Origin: JAWXUC01 sp044432975
GTDB lineage: Bacteria; Pseudomonadota; Alphaproteobacteria; RF32; CAG-239
Assembly (NCBI GenBank): GCA_044432975.1
Contig: JAWXUC010000003.1
Span: forward strand, 62,001 to 126,000
Length of the DNA: 64,000 nucleotides
Direction: 5' to 3'
The position numbers and the translations under genes are program-made. Below, piece by piece: positions 32,315-40,472 of this stretch. A model generated the notes under the pieces. It saw only the letters and a list, made by a program, of their open reading frames with translations, made no database searches and was not told where the DNA came from. Position 1 is the first letter of the stretch. Each line of letters starts with the position of its first letter.

Positions 32315-32917
32315 ATGTTTGAATTAACAGACCAATTAGTGCCTATGGTGGTAGAACAAACTGCTAAAGGTGAACGTTCTTATGATATATATTCTAGATT
32401 ATTAAAAGAAAGAATTATCTTTTTAACAGGACAAGTTGATGATAATATTTCATCACTTATTTGCGCTCAACTTTTATTCTTAGAAGCTGAAGACCCTAAG
32501 AAAGATATCAATTTTTATATCAACTCACCTGGCGGTGTTGTAACATCTGGAATGGCTATGTATGACACAATGCAATATATTTCTTGTGATGTTTCAACAA
32601 TTTGTATTGGTCAAGCTTGCTCTATGGGTTCTTTGCTTTTGGCTGGTGGCGCTAAAGGTAAAAGATTTTGTTTGCCAAACTCAAGGGTTATGATTCACCA
32701 ACCTAGTGGTGGTTTTAGAGGTCAAGCAACTGATATTGAAATTCATGCAAAAGAAATTTTAGGTATGAAAAAACGTTTGAATGAAATTTATTCTCATCAT
32801 ACTGGCAAAAAAATTGCAGACATTGAAAAAGCAATGGAAAGAGACAACTTTATGAGCCCTGAAGAAGCTAAAAAGTTTGGTCTTATTGATGAAATTGTTG
32901 ATAAAAGAAAGGCTTAA
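32315..32917 (+). CDS. clpP: ATP-dependent Clp protease proteolytic subunit
   Basis: Forms the 14-subunit serine protease chamber. The 200-aa protein has the catalytic Ser103 in GQACSMGSLLLAGG, His128 in RVMIHQPSGG and Asp177 near RDNFMSPEEA. The LLKERIIFLTGQVDD start and NFYINSPGGVVTSGMA are standard. AAAGGAG lies before the ATG. It is co-transcribed with clpX 5 bp downstream. Confidence 0.97.
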   Translation: MFELTDQLVPMVVEQTAKGERSYDIYSRLLKERIIFLTGQVDDNISSLICAQLLFLEAEDPKKDINFYINSPGGVVTSGMAMYDTMQYISCDVSTICIGQACSMGSLLLAGGAKGKRFCLPNSRVMIHQPSGGFRGQATDIEIHAKEILGMKKRLNEIYSHHTGKKIADIEKAMERDNFMSPEEAKKFGLIDEIVDKRKA

Positions 32918-32922
32918 ATAAA

Positions 32923-34218
32923 ATGAGTGAAAATAATAAAGATGAAGTAACTTGTTCTTTTTGTGGCAAGCCACAAAGCGAAGTTAAAAAACTTGTTGCA
33001 GGTCGCGGTGTATTTATCTGTGATGAATGTATTGAAGTTTGTTTGAGTATTTTAACTCAAGAATTTATGCCAGAAGAAAAGAAAGAACTTGAAAAACAAG
33101 GCTTAACAACTGGCGAAAAACTCCCTACTCCATCTAAAATTAAAGAGTTTTTAGATCAATATGTTATTGGTCAAGAAGATGCAAAAAAAGTGCTTTCTGT
33201 GGCGGTTTATAACCATTATAAGCGTTTGGATTCTGCTAAAAAAACAGATGTAGAAATTTCTAAATCAAACGTTGTTTTAATTGGATCTACTGGTTCTGGT
33301 AAAACATTGTTAGCTCAAACTTTAGCAAAAGTATTAGACGTACCTTTTGCAATATCTGATGCAACAACTTTAACAGAAGCTGGTTATGTTGGTGAAGACG
33401 TTGAAAACATTGTTTTGCGCCTTGTACAATCTGCTAATTATGACATCGAAAAAGCTCAACGTGGTATTATTTATGTTGATGAAATTGATAAAATTTCTAA
33501 AAAAACAGATAGTGCTTCTATTACAAGAGACGTTTCTGGTGAAGGTGTGCAACAAGCTTTATTGAAAATCATTGAAGGTACTGTTGCTAATGTTCCTCCT
33601 CAAGGTGGAAGAAAACACCCTCAACAAGAGTTTTTAAAAGTAGACACATCTAACATTTTATTTATTTGTGGCGGTGCGTTTGCAGGTTTAGAAAAAATTG
33701 TATCTAGAAGAAAAACAGAAAAAACATCTATTGGTTTTGGTGCAAAAGTTGAAAAAGCTGATGAAAAAAATGTTGGTGAAATAATTAAAGGCGCACAACC
33801 TGAAGACTTGTTAAAATATGGCTTAATTCCTGAGTTTATTGGCCGTTTGCCTGTTATTACAACATTAGAAGATTTAGATGTTGATGCATTGATTAGGGTT
33901 TTAACAGAGCCTAAAAACGCTATTGTAAAGCAATATCAAGCATTGTTTGATATGGAAGATGTTAAATTAACATTTACCAACAAAGCTCTTGGTGAAATTG
34001 CTAAAAAAGCAATAGAAAGAAAAACAGGTGCTAGAGGTTTGCGCGCAATTATGGAAGAACATTTATTAAATTTAATGTATGAAATTCCTGATAATAAAGA
34101 TTTGGTAGAAATTGTTATTGATGACAAAACAATTTCTGAAAACAAAGCGCCAAAAATGGTATATGCAAAAAAAGAAGCAACTAAAAAAGAAACTTCTAAA
34201 AAGAAAAAAGCATCATAA
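32923..34218 (+). CDS. clpX: ATP-dependent Clp protease ATPase subunit ClpX
   Basis: Unfoldase that feeds ClpP. The 431-aa protein has an N-terminal zinc domain (CSFCGKPQSEVKK and CDECIEVC, residues 11-42), Walker A GSTGSGKTLLAQTLAK near residue 122, Walker B IIYVDEIDKIS near residue 184, and sensor and pore residues including the GYVGEDVENI loop. The C-terminus ends in a Lys/Thr-rich tail. It follows clpP by 5 bp and is closed by a bidirectional terminator. Confidence 0.97.
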   Translation: MSENNKDEVTCSFCGKPQSEVKKLVAGRGVFICDECIEVCLSILTQEFMPEEKKELEKQGLTTGEKLPTPSKIKEFLDQYVIGQEDAKKVLSVAVYNHYKRLDSAKKTDVEISKSNVVLIGSTGSGKTLLAQTLAKVLDVPFAISDATTLTEAGYVGEDVENIVLRLVQSANYDIEKAQRGIIYVDEIDKISKKTDSASITRDVSGEGVQQALLKIIEGTVANVPPQGGRKHPQQEFLKVDTSNILFICGGAFAGLEKIVSRRKTEKTSIGFGAKVEKADEKNVGEIIKGAQPEDLLKYGLIPEFIGRLPVITTLEDLDVDALIRVLTEPKNAIVKQYQALFDMEDVKLTFTNKALGEIAKKAIERKTGARGLRAIMEEHLLNLMYEIPDNKDLVEIVIDDKTISENKAPKMVYAKKEATKKETSKKKKAS

Positions 34219-34237
34219 TACTATTATGAATAACTTC

Positions 34238-34268
34238 AAAAAAAGAGGCTTAAAAAAGCCTCTTTTTT
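34238..34268. terminator. Bidirectional terminator between clpX and the 34270 gene
   Basis: AGAGGCTT (34244-34251) pairs with AAGCCTCT (34256-34263), with A- and T-runs on both sides. It serves two convergent genes. Confidence 0.92.
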
Positions 34269-34269
34269 A

Positions 34270-36327
34270 TTATCTGCCACCTGAAAGGCGTCTTTGTCTT
34301 TCTTCGATGATTTTTCTAGCTTCTTCAGGTTCTTGTTGACCATTCTTTCTAGCCTCTCGAAGCTCTTCTCTTGCACTGTCAACCTTAGCTCTTTCTGGAT
34401 CTTTATCAATTTCAGGAAACAAGCTTTTATTTTTTACAGCATGGCGTAAAATTTTGGTTTTCATCTCTATAGAAACATCTTTTAAATCTTCTTTTTTAGG
34501 AACATTTTTAATTTCTACACCTTGCTCTAAACACGCAGCTAACAAACGAGCCTTGTATTCTGGAGATTTAATGTTTCCAAAATTAACCACCATATTTCCT
34601 TCCTTTGCACGTTTGGCAATATCTAAAAAATCTTCATAATCAGGAATTGATGGTTTGCCATCTTTATCTTTTGCACCAAGACTAATATTGTTTTCTGCAT
34701 TTGCTTGAACAATTGTTTGGCGACCATCTTCTTTTTTAATAGTAGCTGAATATATTTTAGAGGTTGCATCTCTATTATAAGTATATCCCTTGTCTGCGGC
34801 AGACTTTCTATAAAATTTATCAAGTTTTACAACATATTCATCATCAATATTAGGATCTGGCTCTGGAGGATTATTAGGGTCATAACCAGAAATGTTTAGA
34901 ACTTCATCTTCAATATCATTGCGATCTTTAGCTAAATCCCACTCTTCTCTATTTATATATTTTGCATAATCCAATAACTCTGGATCTACTTTTTCTTTTC
35001 TCTTTTTAACTTTATCCTTGCATGGATTAATAACATTATCCATAAATTTATCATCAATTTTAGCATGTTTAATATCTTCTGCCAAATTTACAGGAACCAT
35101 TTTTCCTGTTTCTGGATCAAGCACAGAAAACTGATATATTAATTTACGTTGCTTTAAGTATTCTGGGTCATTTTCACTATCATTATCGCCAATTTTATGA
35201 CTTGGATGATTTTCTGCCCATGCAGTTAATTCTGTTTGAAATTGATTGTTTGTATCACCAATTTCTTTATACAATGGAGCGATATTATCATCCCAATCTT
35301 TAATAACATCTTTAGCAACTTGTTTATGATCTGTCAAATAAGCTTTAATATCTTGTTTTATTTCATCTTCAGATTTTCCGTTAGATTTTCCTTCTGCTCT
35401 AATTTTTTTTATGCTATCTAAAACACAAAATTCTGAAGTATAATTTTCAAAAACGCTTTCATCTTCACCATTTTTGAAATAATTATCAATATTCTTAAAA
35501 ACAGAGGCTAAAACTGCAGATTTTTCATCATCTTCCATCAACCTTGTTTTATTTTCTAAACTTGTTTCACCTGAATTAGGGCGAAGCTCAAATGCGGTTA
35601 AGTAGTCATCTGTTTGAGCGTGTTTAATCTCATGAAAAAGAGTAGTATTAAACCCTTCTTTTGCTTGTGGTTCATTAGAAAAGTTTTGAAGATAACTGGT
35701 AAACATATTAAGACTTCTAGAATCGGGAAACTTTTGAGCCAACTTTCCTTGAATATCTTTTTCCCCAGCTGCTTTTAGGGCATCATACTCTGTTTTCATT
35801 TCACTAATAATTTTTCCATCGTCATCACTAAATCTACCAACGATATCAAACATTTTGATTGTTTTATCTCCAAAGTATAATCCTCTGGTCAAACTATTAG
35901 AAACACTATTATCATCACCTTTATATGAAGGGTTGCCATTTGCATCAAAAGAAACATCAAAAAAAACGGTTTCTCTAACAACTTTACCACCAATAGCCTT
36001 AAAGCTATTAGGAATTTCATCATCGTTTATAACGGCAGATGAATTTAAATAAATCCCTGGTTTTTGTGCTTTTCTATTAGCAACGTCTTCTTTAACTTGA
36101 GAGTTATCTGAAAGCTCACTTTTAAAATCTGCGGTTTGGTTTTTACGTCTAACCTTATCTAATCTTTCTGAGTAAAGTTCTTCTGTTTTATTAACTAAAA
36201 AAGGTGGCACAGGAAAATCTGTTCCTGAAAATTGTTTTTCACGTTCATAGCTTTTAACGTCAACGTTTCCAACTTGATTTTCATCATATAAAACAACATC
36301 ACCATTTGCTAATCTAATATGCTTCAT
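34270..36327 (-). CDS. 685-aa protein of unknown function with an HExxH zinc motif
   Basis: Not recognised as a family. The short HEIKH sequence at residues 232-236 (in TTLFHEIKHAQTDDY) is a gluzincin-type zinc-binding and catalytic motif, so a protease activity is plausible; a third ligand is likely an acidic residue in the following ENKTRLMEDDE or later. The rest is hydrophilic and highly charged, with long helical regions and a C-terminus rich in Arg/Glu ending RRLSGGR. There is no signal peptide or membrane segment. The start at 36327 has GGGAGC upstream. It shares the Lys/Asp/Asn-rich style and a Gly-Arg end with the giant protein at 18699. It is transcribed alone. Confidence 0.8.
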   Translation of the reverse strand: MKHIRLANGDVVLYDENQVGNVDVKSYEREKQFSGTDFPVPPFLVNKTEELYSERLDKVRRKNQTADFKSELSDNSQVKEDVANRKAQKPGIYLNSSAVINDDEIPNSFKAIGGKVVRETVFFDVSFDANGNPSYKGDDNSVSNSLTRGLYFGDKTIKMFDIVGRFSDDDGKIISEMKTEYDALKAAGEKDIQGKLAQKFPDSRSLNMFTSYLQNFSNEPQAKEGFNTTLFHEIKHAQTDDYLTAFELRPNSGETSLENKTRLMEDDEKSAVLASVFKNIDNYFKNGEDESVFENYTSEFCVLDSIKKIRAEGKSNGKSEDEIKQDIKAYLTDHKQVAKDVIKDWDDNIAPLYKEIGDTNNQFQTELTAWAENHPSHKIGDNDSENDPEYLKQRKLIYQFSVLDPETGKMVPVNLAEDIKHAKIDDKFMDNVINPCKDKVKKRKEKVDPELLDYAKYINREEWDLAKDRNDIEDEVLNISGYDPNNPPEPDPNIDDEYVVKLDKFYRKSAADKGYTYNRDATSKIYSATIKKEDGRQTIVQANAENNISLGAKDKDGKPSIPDYEDFLDIAKRAKEGNMVVNFGNIKSPEYKARLLAACLEQGVEIKNVPKKEDLKDVSIEMKTKILRHAVKNKSLFPEIDKDPERAKVDSAREELREARKNGQQEPEEARKIIEERQRRLSGGR

Positions 36328-36376
36328 TTTTGTGCTCCCATAATTTCTATTATGGTATCATAAAAATGCCTATAGG

Positions 36377-38104
36377 TCAATAACTAATGTTAGCCAGAAG
36401 TTCTGCTTTTTCTTTTTTGCAAAGGGTGTATTTTTCATAAACATCTTCTGGAATATCTGCAGATGTTTCTATAACGCGCATACACTCTTTTATTTCTAAA
36501 TCCATTTTTTTTATTTGGATTTCTAGCATGGTTTGCTCTAAGTCTTTTTCAATATCGACAGGGTTTCTTTCTACCAACATTTCATATTCCCAAAAAGATT
36601 TTATCATTACATTTGATTTGGTTTCTTGATTATTATGAGCTTCTAAAACATTATCCAATAAGTCTTTTAATTCTGGATTGTTTATTTTAAATGTTGCTAG
36701 TTTTTCTTGCCATCTGTCTATTAAATGTGGAGCGAAAGTAATTATTGCTAAAATTCTTTTTAACAAGTGTTCATCAAAATCTACTTTAAAATCATTTACA
36801 ACCGTTTTAGGTTGATTATTTCTTTGAGATTTAAAACCGCCACCGAGTTCTTTTTTTATGATTTCTTTCATTGCTTGAGTGTAATAATTGCGAATACTAT
36901 CATCTTTTATTTCTTTCACATCATTAAGCGCATTACGCTCTAATAATGCTTTTTTTTCTGGGCTTGTTGGTTCTACGTTTGTGATATTTTTCTTCCACAA
37001 AACATCTATCAATGGAGTTGTTTGAATAATAAATTTTTCAAATTCTGTAGCGCCTTTTTCTTTTAAGTATTCATCAGGATCAAGTTTTTCTGGTAAAAAC
37101 ACATATTTTAATGATTTTCCTGCACTTAAAATTGGCAGAGCCCTATCTGCAGAGCGCATAGCTGCACGAGTACCTGCGTTATCACCATCAAAGCACAATG
37201 TTGGTTCTGCAACAATTTTCCAAGCGTCTAAAATTTGGTCTTCTGTTAAAGCTGTGCCAAGTGGTGCAACCGCATTAAAAAAGCCAGATTTATCAAGCGC
37301 AATAACATCCATATAGCCTTCACAAACAATAAGCTGTTTTGATTTAAAAGCAATTTCACGAGCATTGTTCATATTATATAAAATTCTGCGTTTGTTAAAA
37401 ATTGGAGTTTCTGGAGAATTGAGATATTTAGGTTCTGAGCCATCCATAACTCTGCCACCAAAAGCAATTGGATGCTTTTTCTTATCAAAAATAGGAATCA
37501 TTACCCTATCTCTAAAAAAGTCATAAGTTTTGCGACCTTCTTCTTGAGGTGTTGTAATAAGCCCAAGCTCTTGCATTTCTTTTTCTGCAACATTTTGAGA
37601 TAATAATAAATTTTTAAGCTTGTTGTTTAAGGGAGCGTAACCTAATCTAAACTTTTTAATGATATCATCACCAAAGCCACGATTGTATAAATATTGAAGA
37701 GCCTCTTTGCCATCTTCTGCATATAATGTTTTTTCAAAAAACTGAACAGCAAGCTCCATAACATCATATAAAGATTTTCTTTTTTCTAGAGCTTCTTTAT
37801 TTTCTGGCTTGAATGTTGGCATTGTAAGGCCTGCAATATTTGCTAATTTTTCAACGGCTTCAATAAACGAATGACCGTTTTGTTCCATTTCAAAACGAAC
37901 GATATCACCATGAGCTCCACAACCAAAACAATGATAAAAACCTTTTTGCTCATTGACCGTAAAAGACGGAGTTTTCTCATTATGAAAAGGGCATAAACCA
38001 ACATATTCCCTACCCTTTTTGGTGAGTTTAACTTTTGCGCCAACAACATCGGCAACAGATATTTTATCTCTTAATTCTTCTATAAATGCATATAAATCTG
38101 ACAT
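36377..38104 (-). CDS. dnaG: DNA primase
   Basis: Makes RNA primers at the replication fork. The 575-aa protein has the N-terminal zinc-ribbon (CPFHNEKTPSFTVN and FYHCFGCGAHGD, near residues 41-66), the RNA polymerase core with the Toprim segment VCEGYMDVIAL near residue 262 and CFDGDNAGTRAAMRSA near 305, and a C-terminal helicase-interaction region. The start at 38102-38104 is chosen because upstream codons look like non-coding AT-rich sequence. Unusually, it stands alone rather than next to rpoD. dnaB lies 2.4 kb away. Confidence 0.96.
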   Translation of the reverse strand: MSDLYAFIEELRDKISVADVVGAKVKLTKKGREYVGLCPFHNEKTPSFTVNEQKGFYHCFGCGAHGDIVRFEMEQNGHSFIEAVEKLANIAGLTMPTFKPENKEALEKRKSLYDVMELAVQFFEKTLYAEDGKEALQYLYNRGFGDDIIKKFRLGYAPLNNKLKNLLLSQNVAEKEMQELGLITTPQEEGRKTYDFFRDRVMIPIFDKKKHPIAFGGRVMDGSEPKYLNSPETPIFNKRRILYNMNNAREIAFKSKQLIVCEGYMDVIALDKSGFFNAVAPLGTALTEDQILDAWKIVAEPTLCFDGDNAGTRAAMRSADRALPILSAGKSLKYVFLPEKLDPDEYLKEKGATEFEKFIIQTTPLIDVLWKKNITNVEPTSPEKKALLERNALNDVKEIKDDSIRNYYTQAMKEIIKKELGGGFKSQRNNQPKTVVNDFKVDFDEHLLKRILAIITFAPHLIDRWQEKLATFKINNPELKDLLDNVLEAHNNQETKSNVMIKSFWEYEMLVERNPVDIEKDLEQTMLEIQIKKMDLEIKECMRVIETSADIPEDVYEKYTLCKKEKAELLANISY

Positions 38105-38150
38105 AATCACACTATATAGCTTTTGATTATTGTTGCAAGTCTTTTTTATC

Positions 38151-38178
38151 TTGACTTTTAATATAAATATTGTACTTG
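38151..38178 (+). promoter_or_regulatory. Promoter of the first acidic paralogue
   Basis: TTGACT (38151-38156) followed 16 bp later by TACTTG (38173-38178). The sequence around the -35 element (TCTTGACTTTTAA) is identical to that of the second paralogue's promoter. Confidence 0.55.
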
Positions 38179-38224
38179 TTTGGACAAATTTAATTATATA
38201 TTTCACTTATTTACTAATTATACC

Positions 38225-39112
38225 ATGAAAAAAATTAAAAAATCAGAGAGCGGAATTATCTTAGAGACAATTCTTAGCAACAACAGTCAAGAAGTTAAGC
38301 CTATTTTTGAGGAAGCAACCTTTAGAATGTATGGTGTTAATATTCTTATTGCTAAGCAATGCGGTTCTTTTATTTGCTATGTTTACAATGATGATTCAAT
38401 TGTAATTGCGGAGCTTGGGCTGAGCTTTATGCTTAAAGATGACAACGAAGAAACTATCTTACTTTTCAAAAGAAATGAAGAGTGGCCTAAAACTATTTTG
38501 TTTGAAAACCTTGAATTTGGAACAGGCCTTGCAACTTTAAGTGATGACGAATTTATCATTGACGAAAAAGCAAATTTTATTTGTGTTAATTTTGGAGATT
38601 CAGCATCGAAGTTTGAGATTGTAAATGGAGAAATTGTTGAAGTTGATTGTGAGTGCTTTTCTCAAGAAAATGACGAGGAATTTGAGTATTCACTCTTCAA
38701 AATCACAACTGTTGACAAGACAGCAAATGTTTGGGGGATGAAAAATGGGCTTAAAGAAAAAAGCCTAGGATTGCTCACTATTATCAAAGAGTTCAAAACT
38801 GGCTATTTGCTTTATAGTGAAGAAGACAACATTTGTGTTACATTCTTTAAGAGTAAAGATGATTATTATGAAATCTATTACCCTGATGAGTTTATTGAAG
38901 ACATCTTTGACAACTCAATTACTACAACTTCAATTTCTGCAAAAGAGGTTCTTGTTGTTTACATTAACGGAGAAGAGAAATCTTTCTTTATTCTAAACAA
39001 TAATGAAGTTAATTTTGACGAGGAAACAAATTCATTAAATGTCAAGATTGATGGAGTTTGGAAGTGTTTTTGCTTCAAAGATGCTCGCATTCAGCTTGTT
39101 GTTAAAGACTAA
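38225..39112 (+). CDS. Acidic protein of unknown family, first of two tandem paralogues, 295 aa
   Basis: Not recognised. It is strongly acidic and rich in Phe/Ile/Val, with alternating hydrophobic residues that suggest repeated beta-strands, e.g. GSFICYVYNDDSIVIAELG (about residues 40-58) and EVLVVYINGEEKSFFIL near 242. The order of segments matches the gene at 39263 along its whole length: the N-terminal MKxx-EENG-type start, LLF-x-x-W near residue 80, and a V-DGVxKxF segment before the end. There is no signal peptide. The ATG at 38225 has no ribosome-binding site; the TTG at 38180 is unlikely because it lies within the promoter region. Confidence 0.8.
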   Translation: MKKIKKSESGIILETILSNNSQEVKPIFEEATFRMYGVNILIAKQCGSFICYVYNDDSIVIAELGLSFMLKDDNEETILLFKRNEEWPKTILFENLEFGTGLATLSDDEFIIDEKANFICVNFGDSASKFEIVNGEIVEVDCECFSQENDEEFEYSLFKITTVDKTANVWGMKNGLKEKSLGLLTIIKEFKTGYLLYSEEDNICVTFFKSKDDYYEIYYPDEFIEDIFDNSITTTSISAKEVLVVYINGEEKSFFILNNNEVNFDEETNSLNVKIDGVWKCFCFKDARIQLVVKD

Positions 39113-39131
39113 AGATTTCATCTACAGTATT

Positions 39132-39160
39132 AAGGAGGTTTTTACCTCCTTTTTTTTATT
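39132..39160 (+). terminator. Terminator of the first acidic paralogue
   Basis: AAGGAGGT (39132-39139) and ACCTCCTT (39144-39151) form a perfect stem followed by eight T. Confidence 0.92.
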
Positions 39161-39164
39161 TGTC

Positions 39165-39192
39165 TTGACTTTTAAAACGCTAATTGTAAGTT
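39165..39192 (+). promoter_or_regulatory. Promoter of the second acidic paralogue
   Basis: TTGACT (39165-39170) and TAAGTT (39187-39192), 16 bp apart, with flanks like those of the promoter at 38151. The 5' leader is about 65 nt of AT-rich DNA without a Shine-Dalgarno sequence. Confidence 0.55.
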
Positions 39193-39262
39193 TTATGTGA
39201 ATTTAAATTACATATACAATTACATATACATTAACCTTTTTTATTAATTAAATCACAAAATT

Positions 39263-40285
39263 ATGAAAAGATTTATTGAAGAAAATGGAGTCCTTGTTCT
39301 CAATGAGACAAACTCAAATGGAGAATTGCAACCTGTTGAAGGTGTTGTAGTCTTTGATTACATTTCTTACAAAGAAACACCTGGAATCTTTGTTATTGCA
39401 AACAACGGTGAAGAATTTGTTGCTTTTTTTGCTCACGAAAACCTAGTTGTTCTTGAAGAGGCTAAGCCAACTTTTGTTATGGAGGCTTCTGACGAAAACT
39501 TTGTTCTTCTTTTTGAGCAAGATGACCACTGGTTCAACACACTTGTTTATTATAACAATGGTGATTACAGTTGGACAGAGCTTCTTGACAAAGATGAGTA
39601 CTCTCTTGATGATGAGTTTGTCCTCAAAGTATTCGCAAGCGGAATTCCATTGAGGTTTATCTCTGATGAAGATTTCGTTTACATGAAAGTTGCGATTGAA
39701 GACCATGACAACTATGACATCAATCAAGAAGATGATGAAGAAGAAAATGACTTCTTATATCTTATCTCTGTTAATGAAGAAGCTGAACTTGCGAAGGTAT
39801 CTTTAATCTACGATGATGTTATCGAAGAAGAGGATACTTATTTTATTGTTAACACCATCGCTGACTGCTGTGGTTATCTCTTAAGAGATGAAGATGGATG
39901 CGTTTTTCTCTTTACCTTAGAGTTCAAAAACGAAGAAGGAACATCTTTCTACTCTTTAGAGCAACCTCTATTGAGCTTGGAGGCTGAGAATGGTGAATTC
40001 GTTGATGCCTATGACTACTTTGATGGTGAAGATTACAAACTTTTAGTTGTCTATAAAGACGCTGATGGATTGTCTTCTTTTGTTATTAATGCTGTAGATT
40101 GGACTAATGATGAAATCGACAACTCACTTATTGTGGTGGTTGATGGAGTTTCAAAGAAGTTTGTTGTTATTGAAGGCAAACTTGAGTTCTTTATTATGGC
40201 AGACGACACAGAGTGTGATTGCAATGGCGAATGCCAATGCGGATGCGATGGAGACTGCGGAGATGACTGTCAATGCAGACAATAA
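39263..40285 (+). CDS. Acidic protein with a Cys-rich, metallothionein-like tail, 340 aa
   Basis: A paralogue of 38225-39112 and the larger of the two. It contains the same beta-strand-like pattern with even more Asp/Glu, including a run EDDEEEND near residue 155. The last 20 residues hold nine Cys in C-x-C and C-x(3)-C spacing (CDCNGECQCGCDGDCGD and CQCRQ), resembling a metallothionein and absent from its neighbour. Metal binding by this tail is likely; the function of the rest is unknown. It has no ribosome-binding site but its own promoter and terminator. Confidence 0.82.
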   Translation: MKRFIEENGVLVLNETNSNGELQPVEGVVVFDYISYKETPGIFVIANNGEEFVAFFAHENLVVLEEAKPTFVMEASDENFVLLFEQDDHWFNTLVYYNNGDYSWTELLDKDEYSLDDEFVLKVFASGIPLRFISDEDFVYMKVAIEDHDNYDINQEDDEEENDFLYLISVNEEAELAKVSLIYDDVIEEEDTYFIVNTIADCCGYLLRDEDGCVFLFTLEFKNEEGTSFYSLEQPLLSLEAENGEFVDAYDYFDGEDYKLLVVYKDADGLSSFVINAVDWTNDEIDNSLIVVVDGVSKKFVVIEGKLEFFIMADDTECDCNGECQCGCDGDCGDDCQCRQ

Positions 40286-40303
40286 TCTTATTTATTCTAA
40301 CGG

Positions 40304-40334
40304 CAGAAGGTTTTTATAACCTTCTGTTTTTTTA
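40304..40334 (+). terminator. Terminator of the second acidic paralogue
   Basis: CAGAAGGTT (40304-40312) pairs with AACCTTCTG (40318-40326), followed by seven T. Confidence 0.92.
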
Positions 40335-40384
40335 TACACAAAAACAACTATCTGATTTTATTTTATATTTTTTAGTTATACCCA

Positions 40385-40405
40385 TTATCCACAGGCTGTG
40401 GATAA
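40385..40405. promoter_or_regulatory. Inverted pair of perfect DnaA boxes upstream of dnaB
   Basis: TTATCCACA (40385-40393) and TGTGGATAA (40397-40405), separated by GGC. Both are exact consensus DnaA boxes. They lie 68 bp ahead of the dnaB start, where bound DnaA could regulate transcription. Confidence 0.75.
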
Positions 40406-40472
40406 GTTTTTATAGATAATGTTTGCTAAATATGGTCTTTGTCTTTATAAAGAAAATAACAAAGGACTGAGG

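Noticed and set aside
40201..40285. Frameshift explaining the Cys-rich end of the 39263 protein
   Set aside because: The reading frame is continuous, the tail is followed directly by a stop and terminator, and the Cys spacing is regular, so it looks real.
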